From assembly GCF_002443255.2 (NCBI RefSeq), contig NW_019211456.1, forward strand, positions 28,331,341-28,395,340: DNA of 64,000 nt, in the 5' to 3' direction. The notes under the pieces were generated by a model that saw only the letters and a program-made list of their open reading frames with translations, was not told the DNA's origin and ran no database searches. The stretch is from Varroa destructor (lineage: Eukaryota; Arthropoda; Arachnida; Mesostigmata; Varroidae). Positions 36,283 through 56,929 of the stretch are shown one piece after another. Positions within the stretch are counted from its first letter, which is position 1; every line of letters begins with the position of its first letter. A program made the translations under genes and the position numbers.

Positions 36283-39200
36283 CTGGAATATACCATCACC
36301 AGATAAAAACGAAAAAGCTATACTTCCTTTAAAGCAGCATTTTATATGTATATATTCGATAGAGTACATACTGCCGCCGTAACGGTAATATGAGCAAATC
36401 TGTCCTATTTGTCCTCTTTGGTCCTGATTGACGATGATTTATTATTCCTATGTTTTGTTTCGTTTTAGACCTCATCGAGCAACGGTGTTATGTTCCTAAA
36501 TGCATTAAATACGTCCTTCTCATATCACTTCGTGAAATATACGTGACATGATTCACGTTAATCGACACAAACAAGATGCTTCGATGGGCAAGCGACGTTA
36601 AACATGATCAACAATGACAGATCTGCCACATCGTTGTAGCAAGGTATTTTTCTCTGCCGAATACGGCCTAGAAGGTAGGGACATCCGGCAGAGGAGTTGA
36701 CAATGGAGGATGAATACTGACATGTGCCTGTAACCTACAGAGGTACTCTGCGTTGTGTTAAGACTGTTTTCAAGTTACCATGCGCGATCCTGCATCCGAT
36801 GAATGAGAGCGAATATACTCTTCAGTACTACTTCATTTGTTGTTTCCCCACGACTGTTAACGACTACGTGACAGAGCGATAAGCCGCTGCCCGAATGGTC
36901 CCTCTTTGCTATGGCTGATCGAAAAGAACATCATCACACGGTCACTTCATCAAAATATCTCCGATATCAACGTTAATGAATGAACATTATATTTTCCTCA
37001 ATAGCAGACGAAATATTTAGCCAAAAGATGCTGCATTACATATAACGTATATAGAATGAATGATTAGACTACGCTGGAATAGCTCGAAATAAGAATAGAG
37101 ACTTGTATAGATTTGACGTCCTGCCTTAGCTCTGTTCGTCGATCCGTGCGAGCTTTGTTAACTTGGAATTAAGTGAGGTAGTTACAACTATTGATGGCAT
37201 AAGTTTCATGCGCGTGTCAAACGACAATACATACGTTCGTTTACCACGTACAAATACATTATTATATTGGCGAGATTACCGTAGTGAAAAAGCTGCGTTC
37301 CCAACTCAAACAGCCATACGCTACTGTACTTCATGACCTAACTTCAATTTTTTTCTACGAGTTTTCACTCTGACTAGATACAAATGTAACTAATTCAAAT
37401 TATTCAATACTTCCAAGCTGTAGATAACTTACAACAAGATAAGGCTGAGAAGAGAAAAGTGTCAAATGAAAACGTGATATCGCTAAAACTTGGACGCACC
37501 ATCTCTATTCGCTAGCAATTCAAAGCTTCACCCTGTAAAATAGGATAGTGCGCGTAAAGGCACGAAGAGATTTGAGAATTTTATCAGATCGCCTTTATTT
37601 CTAATTTAACTAGAAAAACATTGTATTCTCTATCTGTGCTAGAAAAAGCTTAAACTGTCACTGGGTGATTTCGTCTAAAGATGCAAATAGTGGTGATCCG
37701 TTTTCCTGGCGTATGCGTCTTCGAAACCTGTGTGGGAATGACGTTCAGCCGTGGCAAGCAAACAAATTTCTTGATTCATACGTCTTCCATACGGCCTGAT
37801 CCATCAAAACTTTCCACGACAGGTCGATCCTTCAGTGTCCTTCAGTGTGAAGAGAAAATGCCTGTTAAAAATGGCAATGGACCGCTTGGAATTTGCTAGT
37901 ATTTTATTTAAATGAGCGACATTTCTGTTTGGAAACAAGGGTGGATTTTTGTGTGTGAAACCCCACATGCGTGCTATAGGTGTATATTTATTTTTAAATA
38001 ACATGAAGTCACTTTTCCCGTTTTCGACGCTTGTCAAACCCTTTTTTTGGCATTTAGTGCCTTTATGTAATTGCATCATGTAGGCGTGCACTAAAATATA
38101 GTACTAACAAATGGATTACAAGGCCGCCAAACAAGTTACTATCAAATAAATTACACCATTATGGAGGTAGTTTCGTCACAACTTGACGTTTATGAGAATC
38201 AATCGACTACTTTACCATCTAAACTTGCTAGGTCCGTTTGCATCGCAGGAAATATATATATCTAAACTGAAGTTACGAATGGCCAGTCTATAAAATGATC
38301 TCGGAGACAGCCTCTCGTCTAATTCACTTAAAACACTTGAAAATTTAATCTGCCTTCATGTTTAAAAGTGATCTTTGTTTACCTCCAGTTTAACATAAAG
38401 TATGCATACCATGGATGCAATTTTTTTCCCTGTCCTTGATAATCAGGCAACATTATTCGTATCCCTTGAGCTGCGCTATCTATCAGTGGACAAGAGGTCT
38501 ATACTCTATTCCATCCTAAAAATGTTTTGACATTTTTGCAGCCTGTTTGTTTTGCCACCTTCAACTTAGTACGTTCGTGTAGAAGAGGTTAGGTATCGGA
38601 AGCCATTTGCAGGTTCGTCTTCACAGCATTTTTTTGGCAGGAACTACCCATTGTACGTAGATACTCCTGTTCAAAGTGCCGCCGCTTTACGTCAACAGCA
38701 AGGCAAGATTTTTTTCCACATCGCAGCTCTCGTTTTTTCCAAGGGCCAAAAAAACCCACACTCTGACTATACACAATCGTGCTCGAAAAACCTATATGGA
38801 ACCCATACAGAAAAGGATTTTCGACTTAACGTATGCATTTCCAGCTGATGTCCGAAAAGTGGTCACGACTGTTTTATCATCTGATCTTTGTTCGCTCCAT
38901 TCCCTACAATAGGCCGTAAATTAATTCATTTCTTTCTACGGGTTTGCATTGTAAAATGTCCATACATTCGCATGCACCTCACAGCGTTTCTGCAAAGACG
39001 ACTCACGACGGCCTCCAAGCTCTATTCTCTGATGATGTCAGTACTTTTTACGTATTGACCTAACTAAATGTTTCGGGTCTTACGACCGCTCCTGCCGCTA
39101 CTGTATGGCTTCAGCTGGCTGGTCTCTACCGACACAAAACGGACTGCGTCTGTTATTGGTGCCAAAACATTTGCCGAGGCATAGTAAGTAAATATCAGAC

Positions 39201-39525
39201 GTCGAACGTCGAGTTTTTCTATCTTAAAGTTGATGTTTCCCAGGGTATGCTGAAGAGAAGCATTGAAGATACGTAGTCCCAATGATCAGCTCGGAAAGAT
39301 AGTGTGAAAATTTGTACGAAATGCTTCATTAACTACAGCTGAACTGGTTATGGATTGTCCCGTAAATTCCAGCTGTTAACGTGATTAAGTAATCTATGTA
39401 ATGAAAATAAGAATTATTCAGTTAAGCAAGCAGATAATTATGACAGTGACATACTTCGAAGCCAGAAAGCACTTGAAATTTTTACTGGTTGGTTGAAGAT
39501 CAATCTTTAGAGATTCAGCTCTTTT
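36283..39525. other. Non-coding DNA
   Basis: Only short, mutually overlapping frames (for example 37681-37899 plus, 37804-38091 minus, 38589-38912 both strands). No splice-bounded coding block could be supported. Confidence 0.45.
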
Positions 39526-39570
39526 CCAATTTACAAGGTCCAGTTTACAAAAATTCCAGTTTACAAGGTC
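39526..39570. repeat. Three-copy tandem repeat, 14-16 bp unit
   Basis: Three consecutive units of the form CCAGTTTACAAGGTC occupy this stretch. The first has CCAATTTACAAGGT and the middle has CCAGTTTACAAAAATT. Confidence 0.75.
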
Positions 39571-40605
39571 AACTATCTTGGCAACGAAACGAAGAGAAGT
39601 TGGCTTCATGAGAACAATTGCTTATCCTATTTTAAAGGTCTCTACAAACCATACCAGTCATATACAAATAGAAACTTCAAGTTACATCAGCTTATTGTAC
39701 GCAAAATAGTCTGCCAAGCTTGCAAAAAGACGCTGAGGTTATGGCTCATTCAAGAGCAATTTAATTTTTTGCCCATTTTTTGAAGGAGTGAAGAGATCTT
39801 GATGGATGCCTTTGTTTTTGTATGAAATGTTCTGTTATATGGTAGAAGTGAATTTAACAACAAAGGAATTGTTCGTTTTTTTGAAGGCCTCCAACCGTCA
39901 ACTCATTCGAAGATTTTCTGTACCGCCTGCTTTTTCCGACTGTGCTGTGTGAATGGATGGCAATCCGTAGGCATAAAGTTTAGATTTTAGGTCAGGTATA
40001 GCAAAATTTCCCAGCTGAACCCGTGTCTCCATTAATGGGTTCCCGATTTATTCATCTAAGAGCTAAATTTGTCATGTTACAGTAGTATCTCTTTGCGCCG
40101 TCTCGTGATTATCCATCACACTTTTTCGTCAATATCTCCCTCAGAGCTGAAATGAGTAGTATGTTGTTCTGATAGTCTCATTTGGGCAGCTGAAGGTAGC
40201 ATAGCGATACAATAATGATGCAGAAATGTTTTTTTTTTCTGTAGAATAGACAGCGAAGAACAAACTATAGTCCGCCCTTTTACCTGTTCGACCTTTTCTA
40301 ACGCCTGGAAGCAACGCTAAATACTTGACAAGTTATTTTCTATCCGGTGAGCAAACTACGTTCCAGAGAGCCCTCGACTTAGCTGGACTACGTTTTCACT
40401 CAATGGAACCAGCAGGTTGTCGTACGCTTCTTGCGGCCGTTTAGAATATTGCTTGTCATTCGAATCAGTAGCACCATCTTTTAAACCATTTTTGATGCCG
40501 TCCTTTTGATACTGCAACACTTGGGAGATACTGTAATCCTCGTTAACGTTTTTCCAGTGCGCAAGTCATGAACAAGACAATGTCGATATGCGCAAACAAT
40601 TGTCA
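39571..40605. other. Non-coding DNA
   Basis: No feature beyond short homopolymer runs (for example T9 near 40230). Confidence 0.5.
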
Positions 40606-40707
40606 CTATGACCGCTCAGTGGTAACGTGCTTGCCTACTAGACTTAAGGGCGTGCGTGCCAGCTTGAGCTCAAAGTTCATCCTAAAAAAAAAATTAAAAA
40701 AAAAAAC
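40606..40707 (+). repeat. Decayed tRNA-derived SINE-like element with A-rich tail
   Basis: The head looks tRNA-derived: A-box-like ACCGCTCAGTGGTAACGTG at 40611-40629, an anticodon-arm-like GCCTACTAGACTTAAGGG, and a degenerate B-box-like CAAAGTTCATCC ending at 40682. It is followed directly by a 25-nt A-rich tail (40684-40707, interrupted by TT). This order, a pol III head followed by an A tail, is the hallmark of a SINE. There is no clear target-site duplication and no second copy in this window. Confidence 0.45.
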
Positions 40708-43700
40708 TATTTTGTACTAGAAACTAATTTCTCCACAGCAATGCCGAATGCAAAACATTCATCTATCCAAAAAAGCATCTTTCAATATAATAAAAAAGCG
40801 TGCGAATCGCGAATCACATAGCATTGTGGTTGGTAAAACCCATCATTTCAAAGGTGAACGGAAGTTGTCGTGAATTAGCCTAACCCACTATCACGAAAAC
40901 AGCCTTCAAACCCGGATGTTCTCAAATACTAGTATATCGTATAAGATGAGGATACGAGCGCCGCCTTTCTCCTCCAATTGAAAAGCTTTGATTGTGCAGC
41001 TGGTGTTGCGTTTGTGTACGTCTTGGGCCCGAATCAGAATATTACCATCTTAGGTCAAATCACGAACACATGTATTTAAGGAGACATGTGAAAGATAACT
41101 TACATTTATCGGAGAAGCATATGATAGTACGTAACACAGTTATTTAGTTATCTTTTCGTAGACGCGGCAACCTTAGTATGAACAAGCTACTAGTAAGTTC
41201 TGTTCCAACGATTTTAAAGAATTCTCGTTTCGTAGATACGTTTCTTTTTATTCGGGACCCGGACGGCCCACGGTCTCTATTCAATAATGAATCAGTCTAA
41301 GTGTGCAGGTCACCGGAAGACGCAAAAGAAATAGCGCCGCAATAAATGTTAGATTTGTTCCAGTCATCTGACGATACTAATCGAACGTCTAATTCTGGTC
41401 TTACAGCGGAATCGATGTCTTGAAATGGTTCGACAACGGCTGTTGCGCCTACGTCCAGTCAATGCGATGGCATGCCTTCGTCAGACGCTATAACCGTGTT
41501 CTTTGGTACTAAATTTACAGCGCTTCAATGGCATCATTCGATTCAGGCAAAATCTATATAGGTCCTATTTAGATAATTGGAACAGGCGTGCACAAGTCCT
41601 TTGATCGCTTTTGATCTACGAAAAAAGGACTGGTTTCTGCAGAAAACGCAGTAACTCTAAGCGGCAAGATACGTTACATAAATCATTGACATATTACAAG
41701 ATTAATAAAAAGTTCAAGAACTTTTTAGAGCACTCACACGTATTACTGAGGACATTTAGTTGAATGATGACTAAATTCGAACGAGGAACGACGCGTATAC
41801 TATCAGTTCAACCAGCCGATTCATAGACAGAATAATGTAGAATTTCTAGTGTGAAATGCATACTTTTCAAGCTAGAAATTGTGGTTTCTATGCATATATT
41901 TCCAGCCATCGGCTCCTAGCCACAGGTAGTCTCACCAGCCATTTTAATAACATTTTATATTTTCAAGCCTTTATGGCTTCACGTTCGATGTTTCTGTTAG
42001 AAAAAGTATATATTTTTAATTTTCTGGAATGCTTTTTGTGATTGCGTCAATATAATTGTAACGCGTTATTAATTTCGAAATGAAAACATTTCTCAAACTA
42101 GGCTTTCTCTTTAGACAGTGATCTCTTTATTATAATCTCTCATTATTTATAAGTGTCATCGAGTCTGTTAATTTGCTGAATTTACTACGGACTCTCTATT
42201 CGGTGTCAACTATAGAGTTAACTCTCTGATTCATACACTACCATATAATGATCCGATCTACTTTCTTTTCGACATTGCTTTGACGGGACTACTATTGTTA
42301 TTATTATTTGGTTTTCACACGGTATCCTTATGGCAATAACTAAGGTACTTGCAGTAATTGAACGGTGCGGCTATCGATAGAATGTTGCGTCCTGAGTTTT
42401 TTTCGGTTCTAGTAGAGCGACAATCTCACCTTTAGACTTTTTCATCCTGTTCTCCTGTAGCTCTTTATGCTTTCCCATCTTTGAGCTATTCCCCGCTTTG
42501 TGGTTCCCTTCTCGCCTTCCATCGAATTCCCCTCCGAACAGATCCCTTCTAGCAAATGAGTGCTAAATGAAGTCCAGAACGATGCCAACACTTAAGGTAC
42601 CGGCTTTTCTAAAGGCAGCTGTGAGGGTGGGTGTTGATTACAAATCTTTGACTCGTTTGTCGACATAACTCCTATCTACCACGTAAAGCGTCGCTTGCCC
42701 GAGCAGTGGCTGAATGCCAAGCTAGAAGTGAGCTATAGTCAATATCGATGCAAATCCTCCATCAAGCTTTAACGGACTTACACATGTTACTAGGAAGTTT
42801 ACCAAATGTGTCATCTAGTCATAACAGTTAATAGAGGAGTAAGCCTTTTCAAATTCGGCTCTGTTTTCATGCTGCAAAACGCTATATGTCTAATATCTTC
42901 GCCCTACGTATGTACAGCACGTACCGCTTTCGGCATCTCGTCGAACTCCATGTCTTCACTATTCTATGTTACGAATTAATTATAACTTCAAAGAGGTAAC
43001 TGCACTCTGACAATGAAGGATGATTTGAGCTGTTATGAATAACTATTTCTGAAGGTGATGATTTCTGAATTAATCAATCCGTGCTCATCAATACCTATAG
43101 TTCTTCACGGTAGATACAACTCCCAGGTGACCCAGTCCATGTGTCTATTAGTAGTAGTTTTTTAGAACTAGCCTGATGATTTCGAAGATTATGAAGATGA
43201 AGCACGACATTACGAGCGTTTAAGTTTCTTTATCTGATGAAGAACAAGCACGCCTTCGTGCATTAAATAGCGATTACTTCAAATGTTGCTGAGATTTGCG
43301 GCCAGGTCAAATTTTTTAGTTTAGCCTTTTTAACTTTAACCTTTTTCTCTACCAGTAAGACTATAGAAAAGACGAGTGGAAATGCTCACACGATTATGAC
43401 TCTTTCTGAACCATCAGTGGTGGAATTTACGTTGTTATGATACCGACTTAAGGGAAATGATATATCAGTACTGTCTGCGTAAACTATTATATCGGATTTT
43501 ACTTTTTGCCTCTTCGCGGCGGATCTCTGACTGCTAATTGCCTTATAGCAAGTTACTTGTCTGCTTATTCTCTACTGTTATGTGATCTCTGCTTATCGGA
43601 GCGGGCAGATACTTGGATGTTTGAAAAAACTCAAACGGGCAGGTCAAAGGACACACGGTGTTTGTGTTTCGCCAATGCCATCCTCTACCACTTAATACAC

Positions 43701-44107
43701 ATTTCTATCTAGTAACCTATCCGTAAGCTATTACGAACAGTCTGACCTCACTCAATTGATTAAAGTGATACGCAGCGAGCGCGAAAATTTAAAATCACAA
43801 CACGTAATGCGTTGCTCGCTATTCTCTCAACTTTCTGTTTCCTCCTCCTTCTCCTCATAGCCGCTTCCTTAACATCGTTGAATTGGCCTTACCATATTAT
43901 CATTTATAGTAGTCTGTGATGAGATTAGTTTTGATAATCGAAACGCATGCATGTCGGACATTAGGACAAGGCAGGACCATTAAGATGTGTATGTGCGGCC
44001 GACTGTGAATTGCAGCAATGTTGGAATGGTGATCAATGTTCTAATGTAAATTAGAATGTGAATTGATCGTGGGGAAAACGGAGAGCGAAACAGCAAGTAG
44101 TTTCAAG
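40708..44107. other. Non-coding DNA
   Basis: No exon or element could be supported. The plus-strand frame at 43506-43712 is open but has no flanking signal. Confidence 0.45.
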
Positions 44108-44138
44108 TCGTTGCTGATAACGACGTTATCAGCAACGA
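44108..44138. repeat. Near-perfect palindrome, 15-bp arms, 1-nt centre
   Basis: The left arm TCGTTGCTGATAACG (44108-44122) is the exact reverse complement of 44124-44138. A single A separates them. Pairing continues beyond after a one-base bulge (AAGT against AACTT). Confidence 0.85.
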
Positions 44139-45904
44139 ACTTTTTTTCTTTCTCTGAGAGAAATACGGACTACGCCTTATTTTTTTGGGTGATCTATTCG
44201 TTGTCACTCAAACGACTGAAATTTGCTGTTATTCTCGTCCGCCCAATACCGTCTGTGTATCACTGCTTGACATTAGGGGGCAAATGAATTCACAGCATGT
44301 TCTACATGCCACACCTGACGAAGGAAAGTAATTGTATATGATCAGCAAATCAGAAAACAGGAATCATTTACATTGCATCATACATCATTGGCCACTTTGA
44401 CAGTCACGTACAATGAGTTAGTATATATTATAAATAATGTAGATTCAGTGTTCCCCTCTTTCCTGTGCCTTCTCGATAGTATCGCTTCTGTTGTATCGCA
44501 TACTTCTTTGCATCCATTACCGTTTATCGTTTCAAGCGCTTCTGTTACTGGTGCGCAGGAGTCCGATACGGCGTAATCTCTGAGAACGCTCCATTCTCCG
44601 ATAAGTTATCTCGACTCTCCTGTATTTATTATGCGTCTCTTTGCTTCGTTTCGAAAATTGTTACCTTTATTTTTTAAGCAATATCATCGTTCAGAGCGCA
44701 CAGGTCTGTAACACGTGTGTTAGTTTTTCTCACTTACTACTCCACCCTTTTGGGTTCCACTTCTTCCTGTCGTTATTTTATTTTGGCAGTTTTCATTTTC
44801 CCATGTTATTACCTAGCAGCATGATGGGTTGATGCGCCATACCAGCGTGCCACAGGCAAGCAACGAACTTACCGCAGCAGCTTCCACTTCAACTCTGAGC
44901 AAATCTTTTACATGTGGATTAAGTTTGATGTTAACAGTAATACCTCATCTGACTAAGATCTTCTTGAGGCTGGAAGTTCTTTTCCTTTTGCATTTAATAG
45001 CAATTGATATCCCGTGATACTGTGCATTGCACTAACAAGAAATAATGATTTCGTCAATATACCATCTTGCAGAAGGAAATCGTTATTATCTATTTTGAGT
45101 GACATATTTTGAATAATTGTCCACTCTCTCTTTTTGCGCATGGTGCCACATATCATGCCAATTGATTATTTGAGGTGTCATGCTTTAAAAGAAATAAAAA
45201 TTATATTGTTACGCTTTTAAAAGAAGTAAATCATTGGTCTTTGCTCCTTTTCGGAAGCTTCTATCGTTCACTAGTCTCTTTGTTGTATATCTTTTGACAT
45301 CCTCGCGGCACGAATCAGCTATGACGCTGCAGCGTTTCTGAATCTCAGTCTCGCGGTTTAGCAGGAAGTCATCAGTTGATGAGCGTCGAAGTTATAAAAC
45401 GCGATAAGAACTTGATTCTCTTTCTTAATTAACTGGATGTTTATTTATTGGTTGACGCAACTTATTTGTCTGTGTTTTCATCTATACGAGACGTTCCTGT
45501 ACTTACGCATAAGTTACCACATCTGATTTCCTCTCTTTTGCTCTTCTTGCTCACGTGATACAAAAGCACCTTTTATTTATTTCGGTGAATGCAATTTTCG
45601 GCCGCCCCTACAACTGAGCGGTTGCCCGGTGTAATTTATTAGTATATACGTAATGTGCTTTACTTACATTTTCAATACTATTTCTGCGCTTTTTTCACTT
45701 CATCCTTTGTGTTAATAGATAGATAGATGTTTGTCACCTGCGGCGATCCGTTTCGTTCTGTTTATCAAAACTAGATATAAAACAAAAACACAATTATGTT
45801 CAGCCTATAATAATAATCAAGTTGTAGTTAGTTCAACATGCACTGATTTATACACAGATATCGCTGTCGAGCTTTATCTGCCTCCTTAATCTTGTTATCT
45901 TGGT
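44139..45904. other. T/C-rich non-coding DNA
   Basis: Pyrimidine-rich plus strand with short frames, a TAGATAGATAGATG run at about 45715-45728, and no supportable exon. Confidence 0.45.
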
Positions 45905-46030
45905 AGAATATATANNNNNNNNNNNNNNNNNNNNNNNNNNNNNNNNNNNNNNNNNNNNNNNNNNNNNNNNNNNNNNNNNNNNNNNNNNNNNNNNNNNNNN
46001 NNNNNNNNNNNNNNTATATATATATATATG
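45905..46030. other. Assembly gap (100 N) inside a TA repeat
   Basis: Exactly 100 Ns at 45915-46014, a conventional placeholder length, are flanked on both sides by TATATA. The true repeat length is unknown, so distances across this point are unreliable, and order and orientation depend on scaffolding. Confidence 0.97.
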
Positions 46031-47383
46031 TATATCAAATTGGTAATTTTCCATAGAAACAAATGGGCGGAGAGGAGGCGGAAGTAAAAAGCGGCGATTT
46101 GTTATGCGCCCAAGCTTTTCGGTGCAATAGCAATAATAAATGAAAAATACACTTTGGAGAAACGTAGAAATGGCATGTCTATCGACAAAAAAATGAAAAG
46201 TTGAAATTTATAAAAAATTACCTTATAGGTGCTTCTTAAGTCACTCGACCGCTAAAGACGATCTAAATCCATGGTGAGATGATCATAATGAATTAATCGG
46301 AGGCAGATTAGTAGAAACGAGGTGTGGGTGACTGTCATCTCGTTGCGCATATGATACTGTACTGTGGTAGTCTCGTTATTTATGTTACCCAACTTCACTG
46401 TGCCATTTATTTTTACCATCCATATATGCATATAGGAAGCCGCGTGTAGAATACCCAATAAATCGCTTCCTCTATATACCGACGCTCAAAGATCAGCCGT
46501 TCTTGGCCTCGACGTTTCAATCAATACTATGGACGAGGTCTCACGCACATTGTTGCTATTGATAGTGAATGTGCTACCGAACTAAAAGGCAGTTTCTTCC
46601 AGAATGAGACTAGCTTTTTTCCACATAGTCATAATCACTTTCGGCAATCGCTGTTACGTATAGTTACACTTAGAGCATACATACATAGATATATATTACG
46701 ACGGTTGATTTTACATTCCACGTCCACCATGAAGAAGTTAGTTGAAGTGCTCCGTTCGATCCTGGCTTTGATGGCAGCTAAACAATCGTCAAGCTCTTGC
46801 CTTAAGTTCATTTGTGCCATGCAAATGTTTCCGTGTAAAAGTTTTGTTTGTCTCTTTACACTTCCACCTACGAAGGAACATCAGGGCCGCTCAGTAGGCT
46901 GAACGCCCAACTAACAACAGCCATATTGTTTCATTATCTATAACCATTACAACTTAAGTTGGTCCTGTTACGATTATGAAGAGTGTAATCGCCAGGTCTC
47001 ACGACATGGTAATAATAAAAGCAGTTCATTGAAATATGTATGGTCCAACCTTCAACTACGACTGATTCACTCGTGCTTATGTTACGATGATTAAGATACA
47101 TCAGAGAGAACAAACATGACGACATATCAGTCTCAACAGCGGTACTAATATTGATGCGATTTACTTCTTTGTGACGAAAGAAAAATCAGAACTATGATTA
47201 CATTGAACTTGTGACAGGCGTTGATTTTTTCCAATGAGTCTGCCAGCCAAAGATAAATTTCTTCTATAAGACACTATTAACTTTTGCCCTAAGGCATTGT
47301 GGCAGTTTCTTATTAGCCATCCCTAGATCTCTTGTGGTCTGATACTGCTGTCTTCCTTTGTGTTTTCGTCATCGTAGCGCTAG
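46031..47383. other. Non-coding DNA
   Basis: No exon could be supported. The last 40 nt form a pyrimidine-rich tract (CTGTCTTCCTTTGTGTTTTC, then GTCATCGTAG) before the next candidate exon. Confidence 0.45.
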
Positions 47384-47812
47384 GGCACCCAGTTCGTGGC
47401 GGTGCTTGTTGATGTGGCCAGCGAAAGATTCGTCGTCCATGTGTCATGCGTGCGACCGAAAGCGGTTTTGTTCGCTCCTACAGCAGATGTGTCCCACTTT
47501 TCTTATAGAATATTTACAAACGAGAAGGAACGCACCTTTCACGTAATTGACATGGGTCGGTTATGGCTTCAGGAAGAACTTGACAGCGACGCCGATTGCA
47601 CATCATCTTCGCTTCCGATCTTTCAATCTGTTTTACCTCTTTCCAGCTCATTCAACATTTTCTTTTTGCTGATGACTGTTATCTTAGTCTCAATGAAATG
47701 TTTACAATTTTGCTTTGTTTCCCACTATGGCGATAGTCGTCATAATATAATCTTGAATAACTATAATATCGTCATTATAGTGATCTGTTTCATGTGCGAT
47801 CGCTTATGGTAA
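47384..47812 (+). CDS. Candidate terminal exon, faintly cadherin-repeat-like, with a hydrophobic segment
   Basis: A pyrimidine tract and AG (CGTAGCGCTAG) precede a frame of 142 codons ending TAA at 47810-47812. The first 70 residues are protein-like: GTQFVAVLVDVASERFVVHV, later SHFSYRIFTNEKERTFHVID and MGRLWLQEELDSD. The order Tyr-Arg-Ile, Phe-x-Ile-Asp, Gly-x-Leu, Leu-Asp recalls the second half of a cadherin repeat, but the calcium-binding motifs are absent, so this is only a resemblance. A hydrophobic stretch (FNIFFLLMTVILVSM) follows, then AT-rich low-quality sequence that may be past the true exon end. AATAAA overlaps the stop. A second plus frame is open over the first 160 nt. Confidence 0.28.
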   Translation, partial: GTQFVAVLVDVASERFVVHVSCVRPKAVLFAPTADVSHFSYRIFTNEKERTFHVIDMGRLWLQEELDSDADCTSSSLPIFQSVLPLSSSFNIFFLLMTVILVSMKCLQFCFVSHYGDSRHNIILNNYNIVIIVICFMCDRLW

Positions 47813-48760
47813 TAAACAAATTGATCTTCATCGTAGTCTCCCTTTCTTGCTTTCTATGAAAGGAAAATAATTCGAGAATTATTATCGATATCACTTGCGT
47901 AATGTCTAAATGTACCTACATATGAATACGTAAACGACGCAGAAGGAGCAAATCGCTCCGTCTAGTCCCGAGCCGTAAAGTCGTCAGCGACTCGTTCTCG
48001 GCGCTCTCCGCATCTGTTTCTATGCGCTCCTTTCTTCCATTCGACCTTTTACTGGTATTAATATCACTTTTGTTGGGTCACGACTACTATCATTTCTATC
48101 GCTTTACGCACACATATCTCCTACATGTCTTCCGCACTTGTACCGCTAGATAATACACATAACATATGCATCGAGAGATTTTTCTGTACCTTTATAATGG
48201 ATCATCATATCTATTTTAGGTCATCAATAATAGTAGAGGAGTTATTGACTGCGGCCGTTTCGGCTGATTATTTGACGTGCTTCGTCATCAGATGCTTTGA
48301 AGTCGGCCTAAAAACTATAAAGTCATCTTACCAGACTGTTCTTATCCAGCCCACTAACGCGTCTCCTGTTTTGTCACCTCGACACTGATCTGTTCCCATA
48401 ATCGTCATGTACGAATTGTATTAATAATGACGCACATGTGGTTGCGTGACCCATTTTTGGCGGTCGGAAGCCGGAGAAGATTGAGAAGCGAAGTCTATAA
48501 CTGCAGATGTGCACCATATGAATTAAAATGAAAAGTATGTTTAGCTTGGTCCAAAAGCTTAAGTTCTTCTCAGCCTGCTTAAGATCATCGCCGCAATTAT
48601 TTCTAATAATCACTCTTCCCTATTCGATAGGTTCTGCTTTGTTGAATGGTATCTCTCACGCCCTATATGCTACTTCTACTTAAGTGACTATTTGTTTTTC
48701 TGATACACTAATTTCTCGTAGTTAGCGGGACATTTCAGACAGTGCTAGTCTGTTGGCTTA
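47813..48760. other. 3' flank of the BTBD10-family gene
   Basis: No clear minus-strand poly(A) signal was found within about 250 nt of the stop codon at 48761-48763. Open frames at 48125-48613 on both strands lack coding signals. Confidence 0.4.

Positions 48761-56929
<8,169 letters not shown>

Noticed and set aside
36164..36382. Plus-strand 72-codon frame
   Set aside because: It is antisense to the splice-bounded exon at 35966-36282 and lacks its own signals.
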